In this document: piece by piece, positions 46,665 through 55,801 of the stretch
How positions within the stretch are numbered: position 1 is the stretch's first letter
How the letters are laid out: every line of letters begins with the position of its first letter
Origin: Desulfotomaculaceae bacterium
GTDB lineage: Bacteria; Bacillota; Desulfotomaculia; Desulfotomaculales; Pelotomaculaceae
Reading direction: 5' to 3'
Length of the DNA: 64,000 bases
NCBI GenBank assembly: GCA_028696455.1
Contig: JAQVGZ010000003.1
Location: forward strand, 1-64,000
Position numbers and translations under genes: made by a program
Notes under the pieces: model-generated
Database searches by the model: none
Told to the model about the DNA's origin: nothing
Seen by the model: only the letters and a program-made list of their open reading frames with translations

Positions 46665-46897
46665 AGATGACAAAGAAGGAGGGGTGTTAAGGGAAGCTTA
46701 AGTTTTAGGTAGTAACCCGCGATACGGGTCCATGGTCACGTCGGTAAATGGTTCATTGATGCAAAACCTAAGGTTGTTCAAGCGTTTTAACTGAACCTGG
46801 TAAAACCTGTTTTGTAAACAACCATTGCTTAGTAAAAATCCGGGGACTTGAATTTGGTTAAGAGTCTGGAGGCGGCGAGTAAGGCCGCCTCTTTTTA
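46665..46897 (+). ncRNA. Candidate structured non-coding RNA with its own terminator
   Basis: About 230 bases with no plausible ORF, opened by a -10-like TATAAT (46653-46658) and closed by a strong terminator (arms GAGGCGGC/GCCGCCTC, 46869-46891, then T5). Inside are many complementary arms: TTAGGT with ACCTAA, CCCG with CGGG, CCAT with ATGG, and GGTTGTT with AACAACC. It does not match my memory of 6S, SRP, tmRNA, RNase P, T-box or common riboswitch cores. It precedes the DUF5665-like gene, so a leader function is also possible. Confidence 0.5.
46869..46897 (+). terminator. Rho-independent terminator of the candidate RNA
   Basis: Eight-base GC-rich perfect stem with a 7-base loop and T-rich tail. 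Confidence 0.88.
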
Positions 46898-46963
46898 TAT
46901 TTTTAGGTTGGCGGGGAACAATATTTTCATAAAAAGATGCGTGTTAACAAAGGAGGACAATCT

Positions 46964-47256
46964 GTGGAAAACATCGACAACCAGATGCTCAGCGTCCTAA
47001 AAAAAAAATAGACGAGCTATCAGTAAACATTGAAAAAATGAAACTGGCCGAGTATGTTAAGCTGTTGGATCACCCCTGGCGCCTGCTCTACATTAATTTT
47101 ATTGGAGGGCTGGCCAGGGGGTTCGGGGTAGCAATCGGTTTTACTATTCTGGGTGCAGTGCTTATATATTTTTTACGGATTTTGGTTATGCTTAATTTAC
47201 CTTTGATTGGAGATTTTATCGCTGAAATTGTCAGAATGGTGCAGTTGAAGGTATGA
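46964..47256 (+). CDS. DUF5665-like membrane protein, frame broken at an A10 tract
   Basis: A perfect AAGGAGG precedes GTG 46964, which encodes MENIDNQMLSVLKKK and then stops at TAG 47009, right after ten A (46999-47008). One additional A (or two fewer) joins it to IDELSVNIEKMKLAEYVKLLDHPWRLLY and the rest of the protein, giving ~97 residues with a short coiled coil and a membrane helix (GVAIGFTILGAVLIYFLRILVML). The segment 47038-47256 alone is an open frame of 72 residues. Either transcriptional slippage at the A tract restores the frame or the tract is miscounted. Downstream is the DksA-like gene. Confidence 0.75.
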
Positions 47257-47280
47257 ACATAATAGGCAGGAGGTAATGGA

Positions 47281-47976
47281 GTGCCGGAAAAAAGAACCTC
47301 GCAGTTAAAAAACAAGCTACTGCAATTAAAAAAACAGCTGAACAGCCAGATTGATTTCATTAACGGACAGGGGCTTGAAGATTCACTGAGTGAATCTATC
47401 AGCGAACTGTCGACCTATGACAATCACCCGGCAGATATTGGTTCCGAAATTTTTGAGCGGAGCAAAGACCTTGCTTTGCGGGAAGGCGTGAGGATAACCC
47501 TGGCAGCGGTTAATGAAGCCCTGGCTAAAATCGATGCTGGCACTTATGGTATTTGCGATCTCTGCGGCCAGGATATCGAGCCAGATAGGCTGGAAGCGAT
47601 TCCCTACACCACCGTGTGTCTGGAGTGTAAAGAGGAAGGAGAGGAACTTCCCGATCAGAATGTGCGTCCTGTGGAAGAGGAAGTACTGGGTAAACCCTTC
47701 GCCAGAACCTTTTCCGATGATCCTGAGGCAATAGGGTACGATGGCGAAGACGCATGGCGAGAGGTAGCCCACTATAGTGAAACGACAGATGAGTGGTCTC
47801 GAGGGGGGACTTATTATGGGTACTCAATAACCAATCCCGATCAAGACCGGAATGAGGCAGAAGATGTTGATAATATTCCCTATCAGGTTGGAGCAGATGG
47901 AGTATTTTACAAGGACTTTAGTGGGATTGACGACGATAGCGCCCCCACTGAAAAAACTGATCCGCTTAATGAATAA
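47281..47976 (+). CDS. DksA/TraR-type zinc-finger protein (YteA-like)
   Basis: 231 residues. An N-terminal coiled coil (LKNKLLQLKKQLNSQ) leads to a zinc finger: CDLCGQDIEPDRLEAIPYTTVCLECK (about residues 98-122), the four-cysteine DksA/TraR signature. The acidic C-terminal ~100 residues are typical of the YteA group in Firmicutes. GTG start after GGAGG. Probably co-transcribed with the preceding membrane protein gene. RNA-polymerase modulation is inferred from family. Confidence 0.87.
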   Translation: MPEKRTSQLKNKLLQLKKQLNSQIDFINGQGLEDSLSESISELSTYDNHPADIGSEIFERSKDLALREGVRITLAAVNEALAKIDAGTYGICDLCGQDIEPDRLEAIPYTTVCLECKEEGEELPDQNVRPVEEEVLGKPFARTFSDDPEAIGYDGEDAWREVAHYSETTDEWSRGGTYYGYSITNPDQDRNEAEDVDNIPYQVGADGVFYKDFSGIDDDSAPTEKTDPLNE

Positions 47977-48108
47977 CACAGAAATTAGTCACTCAAGGTC
48001 CTGCTAAAAAATGATTTATTCTAAACAGGATTTTCGAAATATTGATGACCTGCATCATTACTCCATCATTAAAACATACTATTTGACAAATCTTTTCTAA
48101 GTGTTTTT

Positions 48109-48117
48109 TGCTATAAT
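48109..48117 (+). promoter_or_regulatory. Extended -10 promoter before the MBL hydrolase
   Basis: TGC-TATAAT, an extended -10. The TTGACA at 48083 is 23 bases away, too far for a standard -35. Confidence 0.4.
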
Positions 48118-48191
48118 ATATATAGAATGCAATGAAAGAAAAAAACATACAATCTAAGTAATGCATGTTTATATACATGCTGGGAATAATT

Positions 48192-49148
48192 ATGCTGGAT
48201 ATACATAAAATACCTGTTCCTACACCTTACCCCGTAGGGCCGGTAAACTCATACCTGATTAAAAACAGTCCTTATACCCTGGTTGATCCAGGCCCGGATA
48301 CAACAGAAGCACGAGATGCGCTGATGAGCGGATTAGCTTCTCTGGGTATTAGTTTGTCGGATATTTCAAGAATTGTACTAACCCATGGTCACTCCGATCA
48401 CTGCGGGCTTGCCAGTTGGCTGAGTGAGATTGCCGGGGCCAAGATTTATGTTCACCTGTATGAATACCGAAAACTTTCCATGAAATATGATTTTTATCAA
48501 GAACGGCTTTCATTCTTCCAGGAGGCAGGTTTACCTACAGAGGTTTTGAAGGAAATATTAGAAGATGTTGATCCTCTCAAAAAACCGGTATTACCAACTA
48601 ACGGCATAAGTCTGCTGCGGGGTGGAGAGGTCTTAGAATTTGGTGGCGGGTCACTGCTGGTACTCCATCGGCCCGGTCATTCCGACGGCCATATATGTCT
48701 CTATGATCATCAGAGTAAGATATTGTTAACCGGAGATTTCCTGCTTAAACTCATTTCGCCAAACCCAAATATGGAGCCGGATCCCAGGGATTTTAGCAAA
48801 AGGCAGCCCGTACTTCACCAGTATCTGGATGGGTTGGCAGCTATCGAGAATATTGGTGTGCGTCTGATCCTGCCGGGCCACGGGGATAATATTTATCACA
48901 GTCAGTCCGTGGTGGCAAAGGCCAAAAAGCATCATATGGAAAGGCTGGCGATGATAACTTCCTTGCTTGATGGTAATACCTTTAATGTTTACCAGTTAAC
49001 ACGTTCTCTATACCCACGTATCAAAGGGTTTGAAGTCTACTTAGGCATTTCAGAAATTTTTGCACATGTGGATTACCTTCTAGCCGAGGGTAAATTAACC
49101 AAAAAAGAGTCTAACGGAATAGTTTTTTACAGCAAATCCTGTTTATAG
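48192..49148 (+). CDS. MBL-fold metallo-hydrolase
   Basis: About 318 residues with the metallo-beta-lactamase signature LTHGHSDHCGLASWL (about residues 65-79), the second His in HRPGHSDGH, Asp in LTGDFLL and the last His in LPGHGDN. A C-terminal helical winged domain (residues 240-318) resembles the LACTB2/YcbL-like group. The start is uncertain: ATG 48192 fits the family, and ATGs at 48165 and 48177 are in frame, none with a strong ribosome site. Substrate unknown (thioester or glyoxalase-type possible). Confidence 0.85.
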   Translation: MLDIHKIPVPTPYPVGPVNSYLIKNSPYTLVDPGPDTTEARDALMSGLASLGISLSDISRIVLTHGHSDHCGLASWLSEIAGAKIYVHLYEYRKLSMKYDFYQERLSFFQEAGLPTEVLKEILEDVDPLKKPVLPTNGISLLRGGEVLEFGGGSLLVLHRPGHSDGHICLYDHQSKILLTGDFLLKLISPNPNMEPDPRDFSKRQPVLHQYLDGLAAIENIGVRLILPGHGDNIYHSQSVVAKAKKHHMERLAMITSLLDGNTFNVYQLTRSLYPRIKGFEVYLGISEIFAHVDYLLAEGKLTKKESNGIVFYSKSCL

Positions 49149-49192
49149 GAGCGGCAAGGCCGTTGGGCACATAATTAAAAGGAGTTTTCATA

Positions 49193-50569
49193 TTGAAGTT
49201 AAGGCTTTCCACTGCCATTGCAGCCGGAAAAGCAGCTTACTGGCTTAGCCGGTTTCGTGGTTATCAAGGCTCCTCCTTACCTGGTAAAGTTGCTCGCAGG
49301 CTTTACTCCGGTACTTTACGTGACCTGGCGAAACAGGTACGTAAAGGGATCATAGTAATTAGCGGTACCAACGGTAAGACTACAACCAGCAACATGGTTA
49401 CTGAAGTTCTAATGGATGCTGGCTATAGGGTTATTGCAAACAGGGAAGGAGCTAATATGATTGCTGGTGTTACAGCCAGCTTTCTCTTGAATGCGGCCTT
49501 AAGGGGGAGTATTAATTGTGACTATGCTATCCTTGAGGTAGATGAAGCGTCAATGCCATTAGTCATGGCTGAAGTCACCCCCGTAGTCATAGTCCTGACC
49601 AATTTTTTTCGTGATCAACTTGATCGTTATTGGGAACTGGACAAGATTATCGCGGTCATTCGTGATGCGATCAAGAAATCTAAGGAATCCTCACTAATCT
49701 TAAACGCCGATGACCCCCTGGTGGCACAGTTTCGTATATCAACAGGGCTTCGGTCATTATTTTTCGGACTGAGCAGGCAGGAGCTCTCCACCAGTGCCAG
49801 CTCTCAAACCAGGGAGTCAAAGTTTTGCCCTGTTTGTGGAACATTACTTACCTATGATTATTTCCATTATGGCCAGCTGGGAAATTACCGCTGTCCCGGC
49901 TGCAGTTTTAAAAGGCCCAGACCCCAGTTAGAATCAGTTGAGCTGACTTATGTTCCCGGTGGGACCAATTGCCGGATTACTTATGGACAGCAAGCTTTTG
50001 ATTTAGCTATTCCCACTCAAGGTGTCTACAACGTTTACAACGCCCTGGCGGCTTTTTTAACAGGCCTGCATTTAGGTATCAATCCCCAGAGCATCCTATC
50101 AAGCCTTGGCCGGCATCAGTCAGTTGCCGGACGCATGGAATTATTCAACTACCAGGGAAAGCCGGTTTATCTATGTCTGGTTAAAAATCCAACCGGTTTT
50201 AATCAAGGAATTACCACTTTATGTGCCGCTGCGAAGACAAAAGATGTTTTAATTGTCATTAATGATAATGAGGCTGACGGCCGTGATATTTCCTGGTTGT
50301 GGGACGTTGATTTTGAAACTCTAAGCGCCGATCACCGTCCTTACCCCTGTTTTATATGTTCCGGACAGAGGGGTGAGGAAATGGCCCTTCGCTTAAAGTA
50401 TGCTGGTATTCCTATTGATAAAATATCTGTGAACCAGGATATCAAGGCCGCTATTAATACTGCATTGGCCGGGCATGCCGACAGCGCTTTTCTTTTTTCC
50501 TCTTACACCGCCCTGTGGCAGGTCCATAAACTACTTAAGCAACTGACTGCAAAGGGGGACCCTCGGTGA
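49193..50569 (+). CDS. murT: Lipid II isoglutaminyl synthase, MurT subunit
   Basis: 458-residue Mur-ligase-like ATPase that works with GatD to amidate the alpha-carboxyl of D-Glu in lipid II. GIIVISGTNGKTTTSNMV is the ATP loop, VIVLTNFFRDQLDRYWEL is the central-domain motif, and a MurT-specific zinc ribbon (CPVCGTLL ... CPGC) lies near residue 215. TTG start. GatD overlaps its end by four bases, as in other Gram-positives. Confidence 0.94.
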   Translation: MKLRLSTAIAAGKAAYWLSRFRGYQGSSLPGKVARRLYSGTLRDLAKQVRKGIIVISGTNGKTTTSNMVTEVLMDAGYRVIANREGANMIAGVTASFLLNAALRGSINCDYAILEVDEASMPLVMAEVTPVVIVLTNFFRDQLDRYWELDKIIAVIRDAIKKSKESSLILNADDPLVAQFRISTGLRSLFFGLSRQELSTSASSQTRESKFCPVCGTLLTYDYFHYGQLGNYRCPGCSFKRPRPQLESVELTYVPGGTNCRITYGQQAFDLAIPTQGVYNVYNALAAFLTGLHLGINPQSILSSLGRHQSVAGRMELFNYQGKPVYLCLVKNPTGFNQGITTLCAAAKTKDVLIVINDNEADGRDISWLWDVDFETLSADHRPYPCFICSGQRGEEMALRLKYAGIPIDKISVNQDIKAAINTALAGHADSAFLFSSYTALWQVHKLLKQLTAKGDPR

Positions 50570-51303
50570 TTCGTATCTGCCACATGTATCCTGACCTGTT
50601 GAACCTGTACGGTGACTGCGGAAATATAACTGCTTTTGTAAAACGCTGCCAGTGGCGGAGCATTTCAGTGTCAGTACAGGAAGTAAGTCTTAATGATCGA
50701 GTTAATTTGAGAGAACAAGACTTTATCTTTTTTGGAGGCGGATCGGATCGTGAGCTAAAACTAATTGCAGCAGACTTAACGAAACGAAAAGAGGAGTTAA
50801 TAGAAGCAATTAATGATGGCCTGGTAATTCTTGCTATTTGCGGTGGGTACCAACTACTCGGACACTATTATCTGGCCAGGGATGGTGAAAAGATATATGG
50901 TTTGGGGCTTATGGATTTCTATACCCAGGCTGGAAGCAGGCGTTTAGTGGGAGACGTAGTAATTGAGATGAGCATTGACGGATTGCCGGTGAAAGTGGCC
51001 GGCTTTGAGAATCACTCTGGTTATACCTACCTTGGTAGTTGCCAGCCGCTTGGCCAGGTCCTTTCCGGAAATGGCAACAATGGCAAGGATGGCTTGGAGG
51101 GCGCCTGCTACAGGAATGTTTTTTGCTCTTACCTGCATGGTCCTCTGTTGCCTAAGAACGCAAGGTTGACTGACCACTTAATCAAACTCGCGATGAAAAA
51201 GTCCGGTGATAATAGTCAATTAAGACCTCTGGAAACTGAACTAGAGGATCAGGCCTGTCAGGTTGTTCTTGATAGGTTGGGCTTTAAGAAAATAACTCGC
51301 TGA
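50566..51303 (+). CDS. gatD: Lipid II isoglutaminyl synthase, GatD glutaminase subunit
   Basis: 245-residue class I glutamine amidotransferase-like protein (CobB/CobQ type). IFFGGGSDREL and ILAICGGYQLLGHYY hold the nucleophile cysteine; CSYLHGPLLPKN holds the histidine. The GTG start overlaps murT, so the two subunits are made together. It supplies ammonia for peptidoglycan amidation. Confidence 0.94.
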   Translation: MIRICHMYPDLLNLYGDCGNITAFVKRCQWRSISVSVQEVSLNDRVNLREQDFIFFGGGSDRELKLIAADLTKRKEELIEAINDGLVILAICGGYQLLGHYYLARDGEKIYGLGLMDFYTQAGSRRLVGDVVIEMSIDGLPVKVAGFENHSGYTYLGSCQPLGQVLSGNGNNGKDGLEGACYRNVFCSYLHGPLLPKNARLTDHLIKLAMKKSGDNSQLRPLETELEDQACQVVLDRLGFKKITR

Positions 51304-51358
51304 ACTGATGTCTGTGCTGTTTGGCGCTAAAACTTACTTAGAGAGGGGAACTAAGGAA

Positions 51359-52255
51359 ATGAAGCTTGGCTCAAGGGGAAATACCAGAGTTATCGTTTAT
51401 TTCCTGGCGCTTTTGTTAGGGTTGGCCCTGGTTGCTGGTTGTACGGAAATTGCTAATGAGCCCCCTATTGAAAATCAGTCTGTTCAACCACCGGCACAAA
51501 GTGAAACTAGTGAAACTGCGCCAACCAGTCAGGTAATTAATGTGGCGGTATATTATTGTAAAACGACTAGTGATGATGCCTACCTGGTTAGAGAAGTACA
51601 CCAGGTACCTTACACCAAGGAAGTAATCAAAGCAGCGCTCGAAGAGTTGATTAATACAAATCCAGTCACCCCAGGCGCATCACGGCTGTTGCCACCGGAT
51701 ACCAAAATCAGGGGCATCACCATCCGGGACGGCTTGGCTACTGTCGATTTTTCCCGGGAGGTGCTGCTGGCAAATGTGGGAGCGACCGGGGAAGCGTTGG
51801 GAATCCAGAGCATTGTTAATACTATAACAGAAATCCCGGATATTAAGAAAGTATCTTTCATGGTCGAAGGCAAGGTTGATGAGAAGGCCAAGGACTGGTG
51901 GGGACATGTTGGCTTATATAATCAGCCTTTCACCAGAGATATTTCACCAGTTTATGAACCGGTCATCTGGGTAACTTCACCCAAGCCTGGTCAAAAAATA
52001 ACTAAGCCACTGGAGATAAGAGGTACAGCCAGAGTTTTTGAGGCAGCGGTTACCGCCAGGGTCGTGGATGCTCAGGGGAAAGAGGTAGCCAAGGGGTTTG
52101 GCATGGCCACTGAAGGGGCTCCGGGAAGAGGTGAGTTTACTCTCTCTCTAAAGTTTCAACCTGTATCACCTGGCAGTGGAAAAGTGGAAGTATTCTGGGC
52201 AAGCCCCAAGGACGGCGCGGAACTGGACAAAGTAGCGATACCTGTATCATGGTAA
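51359..52255 (+). CDS. GerMN-domain lipoprotein
   Basis: 298 residues. Signal peptide with lipobox LVAGC (about residue 28) after a long hydrophobic stretch, then a Ser/Thr/Pro/Gln linker. A GerMN domain follows (VAVYYCKTTSDDAYLVREVHQVPY ... VDFSREVL), and a C-terminal Gmad2-type Ig-like domain (ITKPLEIRGTARVFEA, residues ~200-298). GerM-type proteins act in spore formation or germination. ATG 51359 with AAGGAA upstream is preferred over a 17-codon longer frame without lipobox logic. Confidence 0.87.
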   Translation: MKLGSRGNTRVIVYFLALLLGLALVAGCTEIANEPPIENQSVQPPAQSETSETAPTSQVINVAVYYCKTTSDDAYLVREVHQVPYTKEVIKAALEELINTNPVTPGASRLLPPDTKIRGITIRDGLATVDFSREVLLANVGATGEALGIQSIVNTITEIPDIKKVSFMVEGKVDEKAKDWWGHVGLYNQPFTRDISPVYEPVIWVTSPKPGQKITKPLEIRGTARVFEAAVTARVVDAQGKEVAKGFGMATEGAPGRGEFTLSLKFQPVSPGSGKVEVFWASPKDGAELDKVAIPVSW

Positions 52256-52290
52256 GACAGTAAAATATTAAAATGATACCTGGTTAAATT

Positions 52291-52317
52291 GCCACAAAAT
52301 ACTTGTGGCTATTTTTA
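52291..52317 (+). terminator. Rho-independent terminator after the GerMN gene
   Basis: GCCACAA/TTGTGGC, 5-base loop, followed by TATTTTTATT. Confidence 0.78.
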
Positions 52318-52496
52318 TTGTCAATTAATACTTTATTAAAAGACTAATTGTATTTACTTAATTTTCATTAATTTCATCTTTACTCTATTCATTCTTCTTT
52401 TTGTTAACGTTGCATATACTTTAACATTCGTTCAACCTTCAGCCTGACCCGTTAATTAACGTAAGTCAGAATCCTATCAAGGAAGGAGTAGTTAGT

Positions 52497-54392
52497 ATGG
52501 ATTTTATGAAGCGTTTAGAAGAGTACCGTTCCTTAGAAAAACAGCTTGCCTGGGAAGGGACATTCCATAAATACCTTGGAATAATTAAAGAAAGGCCCTA
52601 TGTAGCTCAGCTTGCCCATTCCAGGATTTATGAGATGATCAACAGCACCGGGATGGAGGAAAAGAATGGTACTAAGCATTACAATTTTTTTTCAAAAGAA
52701 ATCTTTGGGCTCGATAGAACATTGGAAAAATTGGTAGAGGAGTATTTTCACCCCGCTGCCCGCCGCCTCGACGTACGCAAGCGCATTTTACTGCTGATGG
52801 GACCGGTTAGCGGAGGTAAATCAACCCTGGTAGCCATGCTGAAAAGAGGCCTGGAAAAGTTTTCGCGTACTGAAGAGGGGGCATTATTTGGGATCAAGGG
52901 GTGCCCAATGCATGAGGAACCTTTGCATTTGATTCCCAGAGAATTAAGAGAAGAATTTCAAAGAGAGTACAATGTTTATATCGAGGGAGAACTTTGCCCG
53001 TCCTGCAGGATGATGGTGGAAAATGAATATGGCGGTAATATAGAAGAAGTGCTGGTAGAAAGGGTATTCTTATCCGAAGATAACCGGGTTGGTGTCGGGA
53101 CCTTTACCCCTTCTGATCCAAAATCGCAGGATATAGCCGACCTGACCGGCAGCCTGGATTTTTCTACAATAGCGGATTACGGCTCAGAATCGGACCCGCG
53201 TGCTTACCGTTTTGATGGTGAATTGAATATAGCTAATAGAGGGATGATGGAGTTTCAAGAGATGTTGAAATGTGACGAGAAGTTCTTATGGAATCTCCTG
53301 AGTCTTTCCCAGGAAGGAAACTTTAAGGCCGGCCGCTTTGCTTTAATTTATGCTGATGAGATGATCGTTGCCCATACTAACGAAAATGAGTATAAGTCTT
53401 TCATCAGCAATAAGAAAAATGAGGCTTTGCAGTCGCGTATTATTGTAATGAAAGTACCTTATAACCTGAAGGTAAGCGATGAAGTTAAAATTTACGAGAA
53501 ATTAATTAGTCAAAGCGACCTGCGCAATATTCACATTGCACCCCATTCACTGCGGGTGGCAAGCATCTTTTCAGTATTGTCCCGACTCAAGGAATCCAAA
53601 AAGCAGGGCATGGACCTGTTGAAAAAAATGAAGCTCTACGATGGTGAAGATGTAGAGGGATTTAAGCAAAAGGATTTAAATGAGCTCCACGCAGAAGCTG
53701 TTGACGAAGGGATGAGCGGAGTTGACCCCCGTTATGTAATAAACCGGCTTTCTTCTGCGCTGATTCGTACTTCAACCCAGTGCATCAACCCCCTTGATGT
53801 TCTGCGTGCGTTAAAGGAGGGTCTGGACCAACACCCGTCTATAACTAAAGAGGAACGGGATAGACTATTAAATTTTATCTCGATAGCCCGCAAAGAGTTC
53901 GATGAAATGGCTAAAAAAGAGGTGCAAAAGGCTTTTGTTTATTCTTATGAGGAGTCAGCGAAGGTATTATTCAACAACTACCTGGATAATGTTGAGGCAT
54001 ATTGCAACGGAGTAAAGCTTAAAGATCCAATTACCGATGAGGAACTGGAACCAGATGAAAAATTGATGCGTTCCATCGAAGAGCAGATAGGGATTTCTGA
54101 AAGTGCCAAAAAAGCCTTCAGAGAAGAAATACTAATCAGGTTATCCAGTTTCGCCCGGAAGAATAAGCAATTCAATTATAATTCTCACGAGCGCCTGCGG
54201 GAGGCTATAGAGAAAAAGCTCTTTGCCGATCTGAAAGACGTGGTCAAGATTACCACATCCACTAAAACGCCTGATGCTGAACAATTGAAACGGGTAAACG
54301 AGGTTAGCGCCAGGCTGATTGAAGATCACGGCTACTGCCCGACCTGCGCTAATGAGCTATTAAAATATGTAGGCAGCCTACTGAACCGCTAA
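52497..54392 (+). CDS. prkA: PrkA-type serine protein kinase / AAA+ protein
   Basis: 631 residues, normal length for PrkA. Residues 90-340 form the AAA+ core with LLMGPVSGGKSTLVAML (Walker A) and FALIYADEMIVAHTNENEYKSF. The C-terminal PrkA domain follows, with a basic tail containing a CPTC pair. In Bacillus it acts in sporulation and stress. The typical partners yhbH and spoVR follow on the same strand. AAGGAGTAG precedes the ATG. Confidence 0.95.
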   Translation: MDFMKRLEEYRSLEKQLAWEGTFHKYLGIIKERPYVAQLAHSRIYEMINSTGMEEKNGTKHYNFFSKEIFGLDRTLEKLVEEYFHPAARRLDVRKRILLLMGPVSGGKSTLVAMLKRGLEKFSRTEEGALFGIKGCPMHEEPLHLIPRELREEFQREYNVYIEGELCPSCRMMVENEYGGNIEEVLVERVFLSEDNRVGVGTFTPSDPKSQDIADLTGSLDFSTIADYGSESDPRAYRFDGELNIANRGMMEFQEMLKCDEKFLWNLLSLSQEGNFKAGRFALIYADEMIVAHTNENEYKSFISNKKNEALQSRIIVMKVPYNLKVSDEVKIYEKLISQSDLRNIHIAPHSLRVASIFSVLSRLKESKKQGMDLLKKMKLYDGEDVEGFKQKDLNELHAEAVDEGMSGVDPRYVINRLSSALIRTSTQCINPLDVLRALKEGLDQHPSITKEERDRLLNFISIARKEFDEMAKKEVQKAFVYSYEESAKVLFNNYLDNVEAYCNGVKLKDPITDEELEPDEKLMRSIEEQIGISESAKKAFREEILIRLSSFARKNKQFNYNSHERLREAIEKKLFADLKDVVKITTSTKTPDAEQLKRVNEVSARLIEDHGYCPTCANELLKYVGSLLNR

Positions 54393-54405
54393 CATAACCT
54401 TTCTA

Positions 54406-54513
54406 GAGCAGGCGTTATAAAGTCATGCTATAAATACTGACAGGGCGAACTTCCTGAGACCTGGAAAGCCGGGAGTCATATACTTTTCGGCTTTAATTTT
54501 ATAACGCCTGCTC
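54406..54513 (+). repeat. 16-bp perfect inverted repeat between prkA and yhbH
   Basis: Arms GAGCAGGCGTTATAAA (54406-54421) and TTTATAACGCCTGCTC (54498-54513) enclose 76 bases, which contain a second hairpin AAAGCCG/CGGCTTT. No U-tract follows the outer stem. It could be a folded intergenic RNA, an attenuator or a miniature inverted-repeat element. Confidence 0.6.
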
Positions 54514-54587
54514 AGGAGCTGATCTTAACGACTTTTACAGGCCACACATATAATGTAGTGCCAACCAACGAGAAGGGGGAAGTTACC

Positions 54588-55754
54588 GTGTCCGGAACAA
54601 ACTTTATCATCTCACGGGAAGACTGGTCACTTCACCGCAAAGGAGAGATTGACCGGGAGAGGCACCGTGAGAAAGTCCGGGAAGCAATAAAAAAAAATCT
54701 CGCTGATATTGTCAGCGAAGAAAGCATTATCATGCATGACGGCCGCAAGATAATCAAAGTGCCTATTCGCTCTTTAGATGAGTTTCACTTTCGTTTTGAC
54801 TACGGTAAACAAAAACATGGCGGGCAAGGTGATGGTAGTAGTAAAAAGGGTGATGTTGTTTATACTGAACCCCAAAAGGGTCCGGGCAAGGGCAAGGGGG
54901 CCGGAGAAGAGCCTGGTGTAGACTATTATGAGGCCGATGTGACCATTGATGAGTTAGCGGCCATGATTTTTGAAGACCTGGGACTACCTAACCTTGAGCA
55001 AAAAAAGAAACCAGAGATCGCCTCAGAGTCAGTAGAGTATAATGATGTGCGGAAAAAAGGCATAGCCAGCAATATTGACCGCAAGCGAACCATCAAAGAA
55101 GCGATTAAGCGCAATGCTCTCAAGGGTGAGCGTGGATTGCCCAAGATCACTCCTGAAGACCTGCGCTTTAAAACCTGGGACTTAACTTATAAGTTTGAGT
55201 CCAACGCTGTTGTGCTGGCGATGATGGATACTTCAGGTTCTATGGGCCCTTTTGAAAAATACATTGCCCGCAGCTTTTTCTTTTGGATGGTGCGTTTTTT
55301 ACGCACTAAATATAATAATGTTCAAATTGTATTCCTGGCCCATCATACCGAAGCGAAGGAAACAACTGAGGAAGAATTCTTCACCAAGGGAACCAGTGGT
55401 GGCACCCGCTGCTCGTCTGTTTATAAATTAGCTCTAGAAATAATTGAGAAGCGGTATAGCCCTCAAGATTATAATATTTACGCGTTTCATTTTTCCGACG
55501 GTGATAATCTGGTTTCGGATAATGATAAATGCATCAGGCTAATTAAAGAATTGCTTGAAGTATGTAATCTAGTTGGGTATGGTGAAATTGAGGGATCTTA
55601 TTACTATACCAGCACTTTGAAAACAACCTACAAGCGTATAAATAATCCTAATTTCACCTGGGTATCGATTAAAGACAAAAGCGGGGTTTATCCTGCTTTG
55701 AAGAAATTCTTCAGCCAAGCGCCTGACCAGTCGGGTTCCAGCAACTTGTCCTGA
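54588..55754 (+). CDS. yhbH: YhbH / DUF444 protein (sporulation-associated)
   Basis: 388 residues. N-terminal SGTNFIISREDWSLHRKG and DRERHREKVREAIKKNL, a glycine/lysine linker (KGPGKGKGAGEEPGVDYYEADVT), then a von Willebrand-A-like domain with VLAMMDTSGSMGPFEKYIARSFF and YAFHFSDGDN. GTG 54588 is preferred because AAGGGGGA lies eight bases upstream; GTG 54558 is also in frame. Usually co-conserved with prkA and spoVR. Confidence 0.93.
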   Translation: MSGTNFIISREDWSLHRKGEIDRERHREKVREAIKKNLADIVSEESIIMHDGRKIIKVPIRSLDEFHFRFDYGKQKHGGQGDGSSKKGDVVYTEPQKGPGKGKGAGEEPGVDYYEADVTIDELAAMIFEDLGLPNLEQKKKPEIASESVEYNDVRKKGIASNIDRKRTIKEAIKRNALKGERGLPKITPEDLRFKTWDLTYKFESNAVVLAMMDTSGSMGPFEKYIARSFFFWMVRFLRTKYNNVQIVFLAHHTEAKETTEEEFFTKGTSGGTRCSSVYKLALEIIEKRYSPQDYNIYAFHFSDGDNLVSDNDKCIRLIKELLEVCNLVGYGEIEGSYYYTSTLKTTYKRINNPNFTWVSIKDKSGVYPALKKFFSQAPDQSGSSNLS

Positions 55755-55801
55755 AAAAGTCAGGGCTAGGCTGACTCCACGATTGTATTGGAGGAGTGCA
55801 T

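Noticed and set aside
48083-48117. Full TTGACA/TATAAT promoter before the MBL gene
   Set aside because: The spacer is 23 bases, beyond the usual 16-19; only the extended -10 was kept.
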